A stretch of 64,000 nt of DNA from Epiperipatus broadwayi. Taxonomy: Eukaryota; Onychophora; Udeonychophora; Euonychophora; Peripatidae. The position numbers were made by a program, and so were the translations under genes. The stretch spans positions 3,473,555 through 3,537,554 of the forward strand of contig JAQFVV010012476.1 in assembly GCA_028023455.1 (NCBI GenBank), written 5' to 3'. This document shows, one piece after another, positions 36,842 through 48,905 of the stretch. How positions within the stretch are numbered: position 1 is the stretch's first letter; the number at the start of each line of letters is the position of its first letter. The notes beneath the pieces were generated by a model that had not been told where the DNA came from, did no database searches, and was given only the letters and a program-made list of their open reading frames with translations.

Positions 36842-36972
36842 AAAACAGTAGCAAACTTCCCATACAGTAGTGCCATCCAGTGCAAGCCTTAGCAATCAAT
36901 GAATGCAAAAACAAATATGCATAGAATCCCTACCTAATGCTTGTATAAGCATAGGAAATGGTAAATATGTGA
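36842..36972. mobile_element. Foldback family B, left arm plus right end
   Basis: aaacttcccatacagtagtg and caagccttagcaatcaatga match the left arm. ataagcataggaaatggtaa is the outer right end. The centre and inner right arm are deleted. Confidence 0.75.
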
Positions 36973-37559
36973 CACTTTGTCTCTGTTTGACTAGTTCTCT
37001 GAAAATAATCTTATTATTCATGAATAATAAATTTGTAGTTTAAGAGATTTAAAGGCACACGGTCACTGACTTATAAAAATGTTAAAAATGATTGGTGGAT
37101 TGAAAAGTACAATGATAATACATATATTGAGTATCTGTGATCATTTTGGAACAGAGATCATCGATCTTTTTGTACCTACTGCTATTAACAGTATAATCTG
37201 TCTAACACTGATGGCCCAATAATTAAGTTATTGCTTATGAAAATAATTACACAATAAATGATTTATAATAGTATATTAGCAGATATATAACAATACAAAA
37301 TAACAAATTTAAATCAATTTGAAAGAATAAAATGTATTTATTTCGAAATTGTTAATTTATTTAAGGTTCTATATATGAATGTCAATATTAAATATGGCAC
37401 CTTTATAGATTGGTAGCAAGTTAGCATATTTCACAAGAGGAAGGAAAAATTCAGCAAAAAAGTTTAAACATCTGGTGTACATCTTGAGTAACCTACAATT
37501 TTTCTGTTAGCATTTGACAAATACACACTGCCCATCTGAAAGCATTAAATGCCCACTAA
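36973..37559. other. No gene recognised
   Basis: AT-rich sequence without features. Confidence 0.4.
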
Positions 37560-38085
37560 TGGGGGGTAGGGACCAGGTTAATGACTCATACTTCAGATCG
37601 TTCATGCTGCATTAAAAGCAACATATGGATCTGAGAAATGGTATCACAATCTTATGAAATCCAGAAATGGCACTCTGTTCTATGATGACAATGGTATTTT
37701 TAACCATGTGGAACATATATTTTGATTCTCTTTTAACTAATGATACAAGAATTAAGGTGATAACTAATTATTTATCTATTTTATCTATTCATTTACGCTT
37801 GGACAGAGATCCAATATAGTGAAATCAAAACAGTTCTTTGTAATTTTAAACATGGAAAATCATCATGTTCTGATAGGATATTTGAATAAGTTTTAAATTG
37901 TGGTGGTGATATATCAAATTAAACCTATTGAAATGTTGCATAAGTTGCCTGCCACCTGATCTTAAAAATACTTTCTCTATTCAAGTTTTAAAAATAAAAG
38001 AGTTAAACGAGGCTATATAAATTATCATGAAATATCATTGTTATCCATACATCCCAAAATTCTTTTTATATGTAAAATAATAATT
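37560..38085 (+). pseudogene. LINE fragment (linker and start of RT, fourth LINE type)
   Basis: Readable pieces across frames: ALKATYGSEKW, RNGTLFYDDNGIFNHVEHIF (counterpart of the linker that in intact elements reads like LL-DG-T-ekI--RW-eHF), EIKTVLCNFKHGKSSCSDRI with the GK--G-D pattern of early RT, then LPPDLKN and NKRVKRGYINYHEISLLSIH (the KG---C-NYRGISLL motif). It stops just after this motif; no catalytic core follows. The sequence is distinct from LINE A and the RTE-like family. Confidence 0.7.
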
Positions 38086-38182
38086 ATTTAATATATATCT
38101 GTGCAGTTTTGTAAGCGTGTCCCTACGCGAGTTATTTTTACAACTTTTATTTGCAGAATAATTGCTTAAGGAATGGGTGAAT

Positions 38183-38214
38183 GGGGGGGGGGGGCATGAT
38201 AGGCGGGGGGGGGG
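38183..38214 (+). repeat. Twin poly-G tract
   Basis: Twelve G (38183-38194), a 10-base spacer (catgataggc) and ten G (38205-38214). The tract could form a G-quadruplex on the plus strand and stands out in an AT-rich window. Confidence 0.9.
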
Positions 38215-38760
38215 CTTTCCTACTTTTACGTCTTTTATTTATGCAGTTATTATTTAAACACGATCTCATAAGGCTAAATATTAAAACAATCTAAACAAAA
38301 AAATAAATAATAAAAAAATATATATAATTTTCTGCTCACGAAACTCGGTATCTTGTTTGTACCATTGGCAATAAACATCTATTTATTTTTTATTAATGGA
38401 AAAATCAATGCAAACAGCTCACAACATCTGCTGCTTGAAGACCTAAGAATTAAAATGTTATATTGAGCAATAATGCTTTTACAAGTCAAATATATTCGCC
38501 CGCAAATGGGAAAAGTTTTGAAAGATTATTTAAGAAGAGGAAAATACATTAAGGATCGTTGTGATGGTAAATTAACAATCTTAATTAGAACCTAAAACAT
38601 TTTACCTAGCATTTCAAACTCTATAATTAACAAACGTTTATATATATATGTTACATACGTTCATGTAGATAGATAACAATACTTCAATTTTTAGTATGAT
38701 ATATTAATTGTATTTACTTTTAGAGCGTATGTGATGATTTTATACCGGTTAGAATAAATA
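38215..38760. other. Repeat-poor stretch; candidate regulatory DNA
   Basis: Contains ttgtttgtaccattggcaat, ctgctgcttgaagacctaag and attcgcccgcaaatgggaaa, which look like non-degenerate unique sequence, with several attaatg/aattag cores. No frame of interest. Confidence 0.25.
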
Positions 38761-40125
38761 AGCGATGAAAATAGAATCATCATCAGTAAAAATTGCCAGT
38801 GCTTTTCTCTTTTAACACAAAGCATTCTAGCATTTCAATATTGTAAAAATACATTGTAACGTTAATATGAAGGCTTTACAGCATCAGAATGCATAATTAA
38901 TTATACAGTGTGTCCTAGTGAATAATTAGTTGGTTGGTTCTCTTTCCAAGATTCCTGCAGCACAACTTTAAATTAATGCATGTGTTACAGATCAGCATAG
39001 TATACACCTCAAGCATTTCAAGGTACGACTAAGTCTGGGTCATGAGTTGTGGCCATGAAATGTGATCATCAGCTCATATCTTCTAGATTATCTTCAATGC
39101 TTTCCAATATTATGCCAAAATCTTGCAAGTCAACTTTTAAAATATTCTTTACTGCCAAATTCAGTCTGTATCATTCCAAATTTGATCAAACTTAAAACAT
39201 AAATTTAATGTTAACACATTCTACTGTGGGTTAAGTTATCAAACATTCTGTCACATTTCATAATTTATGATGCAAACATGTTTAGTTCCTTAAACTTTTT
39301 AGGGTAAATAGCAAAACCATAGATTGATTCAGAGATGACATTGAAAGGAGCATGGAGATAGAACTATTTATCAGTCACATTGACCAGTGTCAGTATAGTT
39401 ACATTCAGTTACCAAAGCTGTTACTATATTTTCTATTGAAAAATATGAAGACTCGCCCCCAGACAGAAATTTTTTCTTGACATTGATATGGTTATAATAA
39501 GAATCTGGATCATTACTCTGAAAAAACATTTTAAAAAGGGAGAAAGGAATAGCAATATTGTCAATTGAAATAGAAGTAGCATGGTATCTAGATGTGATGG
39601 TTATATTAATGTACTAGTAACAACATCACTTGACATTATATGACAGTGACAATTTTAAAAATATGAGAATAGCCATTCTTCTGACATGTCACAGTGAAGA
39701 AAAAAAGCAATTATGATAGCCTCCGAAATAGACCCGTTTAATTATCATAAATGATCAATCAGTTTTACAGATGTTATCATCGTATGATCAGTACCTAATT
39801 TAATTCAAATAATAATAATGATATATTGTCACTGGTAAATGAATATAACAATTTTAACTCCAAAAGAAAAGAAAAAAGGAGGAGAGAAAATCTGCTGTAG
39901 TAATAAGTTTTGCGATGACTAAACAAACTGACCTGCGAATCACAAAGAGGTCCACATAAAAAACACACCGATTTATTTTTTTTCTTATGTGATGTTTTAA
40001 GATGCCTTTTAATTTATTCAGCAGAAGACTTTTCTTTTTGAAATACCCCAACAACATGTACAATAGTTGCTCTGTAATATATTCAGTTGTCTGTCACATT
40101 GTCCAATGAAAGCAAGATTTTAGAG
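38761..40125. other. No gene recognised
   Basis: AT-rich sequence. The part at 39000-39200 might be old repeat DNA, but I cannot assign it. Confidence 0.35.
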
Positions 40126-40129
40126 GGTC

Positions 40130-40640
40130 TTGAAACTTTTCTTGTAATGTAAATGGGGGTAAACCTCTCCCATAAAATCTACACTCAAGTTCACTATTAC
40201 ATAATTTAATTTTTTTATATTCTATTCCATAAAGATGTGATTTTACAACAGGGAACTCTATAGAATTACATCCAGTAAGTCAAAAAACTCATTGATTGGG
40301 ATTATAATCTTGCCATTGTGTTTTTAAAATTTTACAAAGCATCTTTAGATGAAACTTTTTAACACATTTATATTGCACCTATAGGATGTCCATGTTTCAC
40401 CTCCATACAATAAATTAGGAAAAATAACAGTTTTATATACCACTATTATAGTTGTGGTAGTTATTTTCCTGGACAAAATATCTCATTCTTTATCATATTA
40501 TAAGGGTAATAACACATTGGAGTCAGTGCTGTATCTCAATTACTAAGACCACATTTTTACTTAAAAAAATAGCTAGGTATTCAAACTGGTTTATATTCTG
40601 AAGTTGATAACATCCAAGCTGAAAGTTGCTGTGGGTTTTT
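40130..40640 (-). pseudogene. LINE C-terminal fragment (YLG...LLYG-ETW type)
   Basis: On the minus strand: INQFEYLAIFLSKNVVLVIE (counterpart of F-YLGs-lS-dg-l--EI), then VVYKTVIFPNLLYGGETWTS, then YRCNINVLKSF and KHNGKIIIPINEF (counterpart of the region after the LLYG-ETW motif). This order is the segment downstream of the RT catalytic core in non-LTR elements. It lies about 450 bp upstream of the RTE-like element on the opposite strand. Confidence 0.75.
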
Positions 40641-41097
40641 CTTTGCTTTATGAATTCATTTACCAAAGATTGGCTGCAAGGAGACTCTTTGAATTCTCTT
40701 GGAGGCACCCAGCAAGGCAAATTCCTAATGTCCACTCCATATATTCTTATTGTTGCAGCTGTTATTACTATGTGATTATTCATATAGTAATCAAATATAA
40801 ATGGGCTTCTTACCAATGCACATTAGTTAGTGTTCTGAGTTTATTGGCTCTTTACATCTGAGTTTAATATCAAAAAACACCATGATCTTTTTTCCCAGAT
40901 GCCTGATAAGATGAAATGAATGAGTGTGTGAATGAAAATGTTTTTTCTAATAGATATATACAATCTTGATAGACAAAAATAAATCATGGTTCTTATTCCC
41001 AGGAGACTGTAAAGTCTTGGTGGCTAATGGCATAGGGTATTAAGAATCCCCTGATTGAAGACCCAGGCTGCCATTTGATGTTGACTCTTTGTTCAGG

Positions 41098-43915
41098 TAC
41101 TTACAACTGCAGATAACTTTCAAGTGAAAATAGATTGTAACAATTGCAAGAAGAACTGGTTCATATTAAATGGAACATTATTGAACTTTGTGAAGTTAGA
41201 AGAATAGGTGAAGAGGTAATTGATTTAAAAATGGACATATACTCTTCTACAAAGGCACAAATATTGGAAGCCCAAGTGGAGTAGAAAGCATTGTAAATAA
41301 AAAGTGGAAAAACAACATTGTGGAGATTGATGGTGTATCAGACAGAGTGGCAAGATTAGTTTATTCAATTAAAATAGCAGATATCAAGTATAGATAATTC
41401 ATGTTTATGCCCCAACAAGTTCTCATAGTGATGAAGTAGAAAAGATGTTTGAATTGATGGTCAAAAAACTTTTGTTGAGACTAAACAACATTTTAAAAAT
41501 TGTTATGGGAGACTTTAATGGTAGAATTGTTAAACAAATGAAAGTTGAAAGTGCAGTAGGTAAATTTGATTATGGTAATAGAAATGAGAGAGAGCATAGA
41601 CTTATGAAGTTTGCAGAAAAAGAAAAACTTAATATTAGGAATTCATTTTTTGAGAAAAATATTTGAAAAAATGGACATGGAAGCATTCAAATGAAAATAC
41701 AGTAGAATTGGATTATATTTTGACTAACAGAAGATACATATTTTAATACTGTAATGTTCTTAATAAATTCAACACTGGAAATGATTATCAATTAATAAGA
41801 TGGTAAAATACATGTTAATTCAAAATTAGAGACAAAAATTATTTTAAAAAATAATATTTACAATTGATATTCCTAATCTTGAGAAACATTCTAATGAATT
41901 TCAATTAGAATTTGCAAATTCGTTTTAAGTATTAATAGATTTTGAACATGATTCAGATTTGGATGAAATTAATAGAAAAATAACTGATACACTTTTAAAA
42001 ACTACAACAAAGATAACTGGTAGAAAAAAGAAGCAATTGACCAATAAAATTTCTACTGAGACTAGGAGAATTTATGAAGTAAAGAAAGAATATGAAGATA
42101 TACAAAAATGATGCATTATAAAGATTGAATATCTCAAATTTTATAAAATGGTGAGAAAAGGAGTTGATAATGATGCAAGAAATTATAATTGTGAAGTACT
42201 AGGGAAATCTGTAGCAGAGAATAAAAGTCTCAGAAGTGTAAAACAGCATTTTGGTATTGGTAGGAAACTTATATCTGCAATAAGAAAAAAAGATGGAACT
42301 ATTACTAAAAAAAAGATGACATCATAAAATGGATAGAAGAATTTTATCAAGATTATGTAGTAATAAAGAACCCTTACCTTCTACATCTATTATATCTTCT
42401 GAATTAGCTAGAATTTTAAATGAAGAAATGAAACATGCAATTAAATTTATGAAAAAGGGAAAAGTTCCAAGTAATGATGGACTTACAATAGATATATTAA
42501 AAGAAACAGGTGAAAAAATAGAAAAAAAATTGGCAAAGTTATATGCAAAATGTCAAAATAATAAAGATGTACCACATCATTTGGGAAAATGCAGTACTAA
42601 TATTAATATTTTAAAAAGGTAATAAAGTAAAAATTACAGACCTATTAGTCTTTTATCAGTTTTATACAACATTTTTACCAAGATAATTACAATCGTCTAC
42701 AAGGAACATTGGATTTTAATTAACCAAAAGAATAAGTTGGGTATAAAAGTTGTTTTTAGTACAGTATATAATATTCAAGTATTGAAAGAAGTTATAGAAA
42801 GGACCAATAAATATGAGTTGCCATTATGCTTTGGATTTGTAAATTATGAAAAGACGTTCGATTCTAAAAGCATTTCTTCAGTGATTAAAGCATTGATCAA
42901 AGTATAGACCCAAGATATTGTCATATTCTGAGGAATATTTATAAAAATCCACCAGCAACAATTAGATTGCATAATGATACTAGGAAGGTTAACATTGAGA
43001 AGGGTGTAAGACAGGGTGACTCCAAATCTCCCAAAACTTTTTACAGCAGTGCTGCAAGAAGTATATTGTGGATTAAAATGGGAAGCTAAAGAAATAAAAA
43101 TAAATGGAGATTATTTAAGTCATTTAGATTTTACAGATGATGTAATTGTTATTGCAACTAATGCTTTAGAGCTGCAGGAAATGTTGTAAGAGTTATCAGA
43201 TGAAAGTAAAAAAATAGAATTAAAGGTAAATGTTAAAAAGAGTAAAGTAATATTCAATGGATTTTTTCAAAAGATAAAAATAAAGATTGATTATATTGTG
43301 TTAGAAGATGTTGACAATTATAAATACCTTAGTCAGATTATTATTACCAGATGGAAACATAATGGATAAAATTAATCATAGAATTAAACTTGGTTGTAGT
43401 ATTTTTGGTAGAAATAACTTGATACTAAAAGGAAATATGCGTATGTGTTTGAAAAGGAAGGTTTTTACTAATTGTATTTTGCCAGTTCTTACTTATTGAT
43501 CTGAGACTTGGGCACTTAATAGAAGAATTATACAGAGACTTAGAACACTCAAAGAAGTATGGAGAGATGCATGTTAGAAGTAACAAGAAGAGATTGAACA
43601 TGCAATATAATGATAAGAGAACAAACATGTGTTACTGACATCATTGAGAAAATTAAAAGACTGAAAGTGGAGTTGGGCTAAACTTATTGCTAGATAGGAT
43701 GATCATAAGTGGACAATTGAAATCTTAAACTGATTCCAAGAGATTGTAAAAGATCCAGATACAGACCACATGTGAGATGGATGGATGAAATAACAACATG
43801 TGCAGGGATGATGTGGAGAAAAGAGGCTATAGATTGGAGAATATGTATTGAACTTGGAGAGATATTCATTCTGCAATGGATTTATAATAGTTGACAATGG
43901 TGATGAAGAAACCAA
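41098..43915 (+). pseudogene. RTE-like LINE, near full length, inactivated
   Basis: The endonuclease spans about 41130-41740: NIIELCEVRRIGEEVIDLK, then VNKKWKNNIVEIDGVSDRVA, YAPTSSHSDEVEKM, the catalytic-type VMGDFNGRIV (about 41503), then NEREHRLMKFAEKEKLNI and ELDYILTNRR. RT spans about 42400-43260: MKKGK-PSNDGL, YRPISLLS-type sequence at about 42640, YELPLCFGFVNYEKTFDS (first Asp region), VNIEKGVRQGDSKSP, and LDFTDDVIVIATN, where the two Asp of the catalytic box remain. The C-terminal part (43540-43910) has RCMLEVTRRD, TCVTDIIEKIKRLKVEL, PHVRWMDEI and ILQW. The 3' end reads gacaatggtgatgaagaa. At least several frameshifts and stops (for example at about 41665 and 42110) break it, so it is not active. 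Fragments of the same family lie at 5740, 11041, 12590 and 28745. Confidence 0.92.
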
Positions 43916-44966
43916 AGATTTTATATATTGCATTCAAAATATTAAGTATGTTCTTGTAAATTGTGTTTTGAATTGGAAAAATTAGTACAATCTTCAATAT
44001 AATGTAAATGCAAAATACATTTAAAGTTTTTATTTCACTTTTAGTTTAATAAAAATCAATAATAACTATTTTTTCATCACTTTTTTTTACAAATATGACC
44101 CATTAATTTCAATATGTTTGCAACAAAAAATCATTTTTCTTTTCAAATCATGTTTTTTTTTTTTAAATTTATGTCTTTCAATTTCAACCATATTATATGG
44201 TCAGTATCATATATATGTATTATAACAGATTGAATATGAGGGTATATTCATTTTTACTGCCCCATGTAGATTTGGGAACCATTTGTAACATAATAAATAT
44301 GTTAATAGGCTGACCTCTGTTATAGCCCCACTGGTTTGGGTGACATTTGTAACAGAATAAATATATGGGCCATGCTGTATTCTAAATCATAGACTAATTA
44401 TTGATCACCATTAGTAACATAATAAAACTGATATACTAAGGAAGAACATTCCTAATATAATAATGCCCATAAATTGTAGCTTCATTTGTAGATAATGAAA
44501 ATAATAAATTAAAGGAAAATGAATATCAATCAATGAATAACAGTCAATGAATAACAATCTAACATTTAAGTAAATAAAACAATGATAATAATTTTTGTTA
44601 TAGCCTTATAAATTCCAACATTTAGAAAAAATAAAAAACAAAAAAAATATTTTAAGTTATCATAAAATATAAGCATTATTTGCAATACGTCAAAATAAAG
44701 TGATAAAATTAAATAACATTGTCTTATAAATAACAGTATATTCTTATAATATAGATCTCTTATAACAGAATGAAAATAATGATAGATAATTACACTGATG
44801 AACTTTAAGATTTCGCATGAATCAACACACTATTTAAAATAATACAAACTGGTACCAAAAGTCAAACATTTTTATTTTTATTTGAACAAAATGATTCATA
44901 AATTGATGAAATAATAATCTTAATTATGAAGTATAATAACTACTCTTTCTTATTGCATTGCCAAAC
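43916..44966. other. No gene recognised
   Basis: AT-rich. Repeated gtaacataataaatatg / gtaacagaataaatatatg phrases at about 44285-44430 suggest an old imperfect tandem repeat of about 60 bp. Confidence 0.4.
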
Positions 44967-45253
44967 ATATACCATATAATACTAACTTGTTCCAAGCACT
45001 TTACTACTGTTACACATTGCTTTATTTACCACCCTTTCTTACTGTTTACAGTTTCGATTGCCCCAGCAATTTTCTTCAGAACTTTATATCTCCTAACCTC
45101 AACTGTTACAATCAAATTTTAAAAATGGTTAAGAAATACAAAGTTATAAATAAGATTGCTGCAGCAATCAGAACAGTAAACTGTAAGAAAGGGTGGTAAA
45201 TAAAGCATTTACAGTAGTAAAGTGCTTGGACAATTTACTATTATATGGTAATC
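44967..45253. mobile_element. Foldback element (family G)
   Basis: Arms of about 115 bp at high identity: left ccaagcactttactactgtt and tttaccaccctttcttactg; right cagtttacagt-type aaactgtaagaaagggtggt and acagtagtaaagtgcttgga. The innermost pair gattgccccagcaat / attgctgcagcaatc also folds. The spacer is about 60 bp. Confidence 0.88.
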
Positions 45254-45727
45254 TTAATTATGCCCTACAAACTTACAATATCATGATATCTAACAAAATA
45301 TATGACTCATATAACTCAATAACTGATGTCTAATTACCACTAAATAAAATAAAAGTACTGCTAACTCAACCTTGCTATATCAATATACCCTTATTAACTA
45401 AGTCATTTCTAATAAAATTAAATACTGTACTTAATAACAATATAAAATCAGTTAATCCAACATATCTTTCCATTTTCACCAACTTTATATATTATAAAAT
45501 CAAATCATCCTATTAAATAACCTTAAGATTTTCAAAATCTAATCATAACAATATATAAAATAAGTGGTAGATTGCTCACATCTACTCTTCAGTTTATTAA
45601 GCTTACTGTGATATTAAGGAAGCTATTGTAAAATCTGTTAAATTTTATATACAATAAATAAGAGTCCTTAATAATGTTTTTAAAAAAATGATTAGCATTA
45701 AATATTTTATTTTATATATATATATAT
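45254..45727. other. No gene recognised
   Basis: AT-rich sequence ending in an AT microsatellite (about 45714-45727) at the boundary of the next foldback. Confidence 0.5.
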
Positions 45728-46560
45728 CAGTCAACACTTAAACAATCTCAATATCAAGAACAATCAACGATCTCAACTATTGTCAAGGCAACTTCCTTTT
45801 ACCAATAAAGGGGAATGCCACCTTCATTTCTGGGCCAATCTATTTAGATCTTTACTAAAGACAGAGGTTGAAATTATTGATGCAAAAAAGTTTAATAAAA
45901 TTCTTTAAACAGGTAAATATAACATATTCAGAATGTAGACTAATAAATAGTTAATTATAACATTCAAATTGCTCCCACTGCATTACTTAAATAATAAATG
46001 TAATAATGCTCAAGGCATTCAATAATTTCAGTCTCTGTGGTCAAGTTGTTGTCTTTAGTATCAATATAAATATGAGGATCATAAATAAAGGTAAAATTCT
46101 GCCTTTCCTAGTAAAAGGAGATTGCCTTGATAATGCATTGACATCATTGATTATTTTTGATATTGGGATTTTCTAAGTGTTGACTGGTTTTAATGATTAC
46201 TTGTAACCCCATTTGTCCTTGAGTTTTATTACACTTATGATTTAAGCAACACATTGTGAGCAACTTGAAAATTATGATTGCAGTTTGGTTGTTATAATTG
46301 ATTATTTATTAGTCTGTATTTAGAACAGGTTATGTTTACCTATTTAAGAAGATTTATATAAATTTCTTTGTATCAGTAATTTCAGTCTCTGTTGTCAAGT
46401 TTTAATCTTTAGTGTCTATTTTAATATATTGGACTATAAATAGAGGTGTATTCCACTGTTATTGTTAAAAGGAGGTTGCCTTGGTAACAGATTGAAATTG
46501 TTGATTGTTGTTGATATTAGGATTGTCTAAGTGTTGACTAGTTTTAATGATTACTTATAA
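45728..46560. mobile_element. Large foldback with an extra internal arm copy (family E)
   Basis: The left arm (about 45728-46010), read on the minus strand, matches the right arm at about 46220-46560: gactaataaatagttaatta against its complement taattgattatttattagtc; gtcaacacttaaacaatctc against gattgtctaagtgttgac. Between them, 46018-46205 is an additional forward copy of the outer right arm (aatttcagtctctgtggtca, gattttctaagtgttgactg). The order is therefore reverse arm, forward half-arm, forward arm. Confidence 0.8.
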
Positions 46561-46678
46561 ATCCATTTAGCATTGAGCATTATTAGGTGCATATGAAATA
46601 TTTTGAAAGGAAACTATTCTTCACATGCTGTTAAGTAATATAGGGTTGAGGTTATAACCTTAAGACTATGTACTAAGT

Positions 46679-46739
46679 GCAACAGTAGGGATCTCTACAA
46701 AACTTGTGTTAAGATTTGTAGAGATTCCAACTGTTACAA
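46679..46739. repeat. Short hairpin
   Basis: caacagtagggatctctaca and tgtagagattccaactgtt are inverted copies with three differences and a spacer of about 20 bases. Confidence 0.7.
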
Positions 46740-46972
46740 CTTTAAATTCTTCAGTTAAGAAATATTATAAAAGCATAAATTGTCCACCTGTGCTTAGAAT
46801 GTATTTTTAAATAAACCAACATTTATTGATTATGCTTGAATTTAGGAATTGATCATGTTATGAGTCTGATTTTTAAATTGTCTTATTACTTGGATAACTT
46901 TCAGATTATACATGATTGGGGAATAGAAAGTTTCTCATTTGTAATTACCTGCAACACTGAATCTTCTTAATT

Positions 46973-46973
46973 G

Positions 46974-47001
<28 letters not shown>
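46973..47001. repeat. (TA)n microsatellite
   Basis: About 14 TA units next to the foldback at 47029. Confidence 0.95.
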
Positions 47002-47004
<3 letters not shown>

Positions 47005-47028
47005 TTCTAATATTTTCACGGATAAAAG

Positions 47029-47249
47029 ATGTCATATTATTATTACTATTTGCGGGATATTCCGTGTAGTGAAAAAGCTAAATGCTGATGTTTCAGTACA
47101 ATATCAAGTACCTTCCTCAGAGCATCCTCTTTCTTATGATTTGAGAAAGAGGACACTCTGAGGTAGGTACTTGATATTCTACTGAAACATCAGCATTTAG
47201 CTTTTTCACTACATGGAATATCCTGCAAATAGTAAGAATAATATGACAT
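47029..47249. mobile_element. Compact foldback MITE (family D)
   Basis: Arms of about 105 bp are nearly identical inverted copies: left tgtagtgaaaaagctaaatg and gatgtttcagtacaatatca; right tgatattctactgaaacatc and catttagctttttcactaca. The spacer is about 10 bases. AT-rich DNA lies on both sides, consistent with TA insertion. No coding capacity. Confidence 0.92.
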
Positions 47250-47437
47250 ATATATATAAATAATATAGCTATATATACATATATAAAATATTGTGGAATT
47301 TTAAAATGCCAAGTTTATAAAAAGTGTATCATACTTTGTAACCTTCAGATTTGCCTAATAGGTGGGAGTTTAAAGAAATAATTTGCCTTTTCTTATGGCA
47401 ATTTGAAAAGCAAACTTTATTACATGCATTATTATAA

Positions 47438-47600
47438 TACATTTAAAGATCAGCCTTTCAAGCTATTGTGCATTAGCTTTTTACGAGTGTTAATAATAAA
47501 TGAATACTTTCATTCCTAACATGAGATATAGTATTTATGAAAGAATAAAATGAATCCACTTATTCTTTCCAACCCAATTGCTTATATATGAGCAAATGCT
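47438..47600 (+). repeat. Dispersed repeat R, copy 1
   Basis: Shares tcagcctttcaagcta, gagtgttaataat(aat)aaatgaatac, agatatagtatttatg and aatgaatccacttattc with 56499-56660 and in part with 56837-56936. It could be part of a larger unidentified element. Confidence 0.75.
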
Positions 47601-47881
47601 TATTTACATGCATTATTAAAAATTATAAAGCTTTAAAACTGCAAAAGCTAGAGAACAAATTTCAAAATTTGATTATATATTTTTTCTTTCTATCATTACT
47701 GTAAATAAATAAAGCAACTCTTTTTTATTATTGTGTAGTCATTTATAAAATAATTTAATGAATGATAAATGTATTATGAGAATGTAAAGATGTTTTTGAT
47801 AAACAACCTGATATAACAAAATACAGATTTCATTACATGTTAAGTCTTTAAAATATGTTATGAGAATATGTAAATAGATCT

Positions 47882-48026
47882 AAAAACAGTTATCTGTCTT
47901 GAATTGGTGGTCGAGAGGTCAGCGTGACTGCCTTGCACTTGCAGGCAGTTGCCCGGGTTGCGGGTTCACATCCTGGCCGATGCTATGACACTTAAAAACA
48001 AACAAGCAAAAAAAAACAGTTATCTG
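47882..48026 (+). mobile_element. tRNA-like SINE, copy 3, with perfect 15-bp target duplication
   Basis: The element proper is about 47897-48011. A box TGGTCGAGAGG (47908-47918) matches consensus; B box GGTTCACATCC (47963-47973) has one mismatch. The tail is an A-rich run. aaaaacagttatctg occurs exactly at 47882-47896 and 48012-48026, the target duplication expected from LINE-driven insertion. The perfect duplication suggests it is the youngest insertion with recognisable ends here. Confidence 0.95.
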
Positions 48027-48726
48027 GCCTATATCTTGGCTCAAGAAGAAAGCAGTGCAGAGTGATGATTCCTTAGAGATAAAAGAAACTGCTGGGCTAT
48101 AATAGTTTTTCTCTGAATAGTTTACTGGTAGTTGCACCTTGCTGACTATTATTCCATACTCTATCCATCTCAGCATGTTTAAACATGAGTGGCTGAAAAA
48201 CTTTAACTACACTGGTCATAACACATGAATGGTACAATCATATCCAGAGATAAACATTAAACTTACATATAATATGAAATTGCTTGCTTCAAATAAGAAA
48301 ATTATGCAGTAAGAAAAGACGTGGCACTCCTATAAGACCTACACTATTTATCATCACCAATACTCAAAAAAGATATATTACAATAAGAACTTCATTGCTA
48401 AAAATATGTTTACATATATGGTAAGCATGTAATATCTATAAAAAATTATAGTTTAAAACTTTTAAGACAGTTTAAAACTTTAAGACAGCTATATTATGGT
48501 AACATTTTATCTTTATCTTTACCCATAAGGCCTTATAATTATATTTTCTTATTTCCAATATTTTGTTTTGTTTATATGGTGATCATGTGGTAACTGTTGC
48601 AAAAGTATATGCAACAATTTCATATTTTATTCATTTATTGCAAGTAATTTGTTAACTTATTTTTTTCTATTAACCAATTTATTTTATTATTGCTTTTTAA
48701 ACTCATTCCAAACATATCCCATTAAT
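48027..48726. other. No gene recognised
   Basis: AT-rich sequence. cagtttaaaacttttaaga is repeated in tandem at about 48448-48487. Confidence 0.4.
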
Positions 48727-48905
48727 CAAAATAAGAGTCATATATCACATGACCATATTCTCTCTGAGGAGTGCCATAGCACGAAACCATGGTCAGGGGT
48801 TTAGGGGGGGTTACTGACAGAGATATTATAAATGCTGGCTTTGGCTAAGCATTTATCACAAAGCTTGTTGAGGAATTGGCAATCCTCATTGTTTATATTT
48901 CATTA
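48727..48905. mobile_element. Foldback family C-related copy
   Basis: Left end aaaataagagtcatatatca, then ctgaggagtgccatagca, gcatttatcacaaagcttgt and caatcctcattgtttatat, as in 35005-35222. The right end is missing. Confidence 0.75.

Noticed and set aside
40523-40861. Overlapping 85- and 97-codon frames on opposite strands
   Set aside because: The minus frame enters the LINE C-terminal fragment, its other part has no motif, and the plus frame is its shadow.
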